6,241 nucleotides of DNA from Hyphomonadaceae bacterium UBA4763 (GTDB lineage Bacteria; Pseudomonadota; Alphaproteobacteria; Caulobacterales; Aquidulcibacteraceae), in NCBI GenBank assembly GCA_002403455.1, contig DHHV01000083.1, forward strand, positions 530 to 6,770. Reading direction: 5' to 3'. Under the pieces are notes generated by a model. It ran no database searches. It was not told where the DNA came from and worked only from the letters and a program-made list of their open reading frames with translations. The translations under genes were made by a program, and so were the position numbers. Each line of letters opens with the position of its first letter. Position 1 is the first letter of the stretch. Positions 5,853 through 6,241 of the stretch are shown piece after piece.

Positions 5853-6241
5853 ATGGTCTTACGGCGACAATTGGTGTTGGGGGCGGCGGCGATTGGGCTG
5901 TTCGCTTGCGCACGGCGCGAGAGCGTCGGCGAATCGGGCGTTGCGCGGGCCGCTGAACCCGCTCCGACCGGAACGATTGGCGCCGGCGCCGCCAATGACG
6001 TGGCGCCGCCAATTCCGCTCAGCCAATTTGGAGCGTTTGAACCGCTCGCCCCACTCACGCCTGCCGAATGGCGCAAGAAACTGACGCCGGACCAGTTTGC
6101 CGTGCTGCGCGAGCACGCGACCGAATATGCCTATACCCACGAGCTGAATAACGAGAAGCGGCGGGGAATTTACGCTTGCGCCGGCTGCGGGCTCGAATTG
6201 TTCACGTCGGACGCAAAATATGACAGCGGCACCGGCTGGCC
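5853..6241 (+). CDS. msrB: exported peptide-methionine (R)-S-oxide reductase MsrB, 3' part outside the window
   Basis: Reduces methionine-R-sulfoxide in proteins. 129 codons are present. After a variable N-terminus, the MsrB domain begins near residue 71: EWRKKLTPDQFAVLREHATE is followed by GIYACAGCGLELF, where Cys109 and Cys112 form the first zinc-binding CxxC, and then KYDSGTGW, the start of the GxGWPSF motif. The second CxxC and the catalytic Cys lie beyond the right edge. The N-terminus is MVLRRQLVLGAAAIGLFAC: twin arginines at 4-5 before a hydrophobic stretch suggest a Tat or Sec signal, and LFAC ending at Cys19 resembles a lipobox, though Phe at -2 is unusual. A low-complexity Ala/Pro/Gly linker (about 30-60) fits an exported protein. 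AAGGG (5841-5845) lies 7 nt before this ATG. The overlapping ATG at 5849 is out of frame and too close to that site. Confidence 0.93.
   Translation, partial: MVLRRQLVLGAAAIGLFACARRESVGESGVARAAEPAPTGTIGAGAANDVAPPIPLSQFGAFEPLAPLTPAEWRKKLTPDQFAVLREHATEYAYTHELNNEKRRGIYACAGCGLELFTSDAKYDSGTGW

Overview
The window looks like chromosomal DNA of an alphaproteobacterium, moderately GC-rich (roughly 60% by eye). It lies close to the replication origin. Two things support this: mnmE and mnmG sit head to tail as in the origin-proximal mnmE-mnmG-rsmG-parA-parB cluster common in that class, and a perfect parS centromere palindrome lies between them. Protein motifs, such as the PurA variant with GTVTGR and a C-terminal STSPQRED segment, also fit Alphaproteobacteria. 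The sequence does not let me assign a family or genus.

Layout. Positions 1-1032 (minus strand) hold the N-terminal 344 codons of mnmG, which runs off the left edge. Positions 1033-1149 are a short intergenic gap with parS at 1104-1119. Positions 1150-2514 (minus) are complete mnmE. MnmE and MnmG together make the 5-carboxymethylaminomethyl or 5-aminomethyl modification at wobble uridine 34 of certain tRNAs. Positions 2515-2632 are a divergent intergenic region. Reading rightward on the plus strand there follow a dienelactone hydrolase-family gene (2633-3322), a 220-bp leader with inverted repeats (3323-3542), purA with a GTG start (3543-4832), a membrane-anchored DUF4163/DUF3298-type protein (4902-5738), and the first 129 codons of an exported MsrB-type methionine sulfoxide reductase (from 5853), cut by the right edge.

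How the genes relate. The left half is tRNA modification plus chromosome segregation. The right half mixes purine synthesis (PurA), a cytosolic alpha/beta hydrolase and two proteins that appear to work in the envelope. I see no mobile element, CRISPR array, RNA gene or phage gene, and most of the window is ordinary housekeeping sequence. The points that deserve a second look are the parS site, the degenerate G4 motif of MnmE, the inverted-repeat cluster and odd start region of purA, and the export signals on the last two genes. I found no undescribed multi-gene system.
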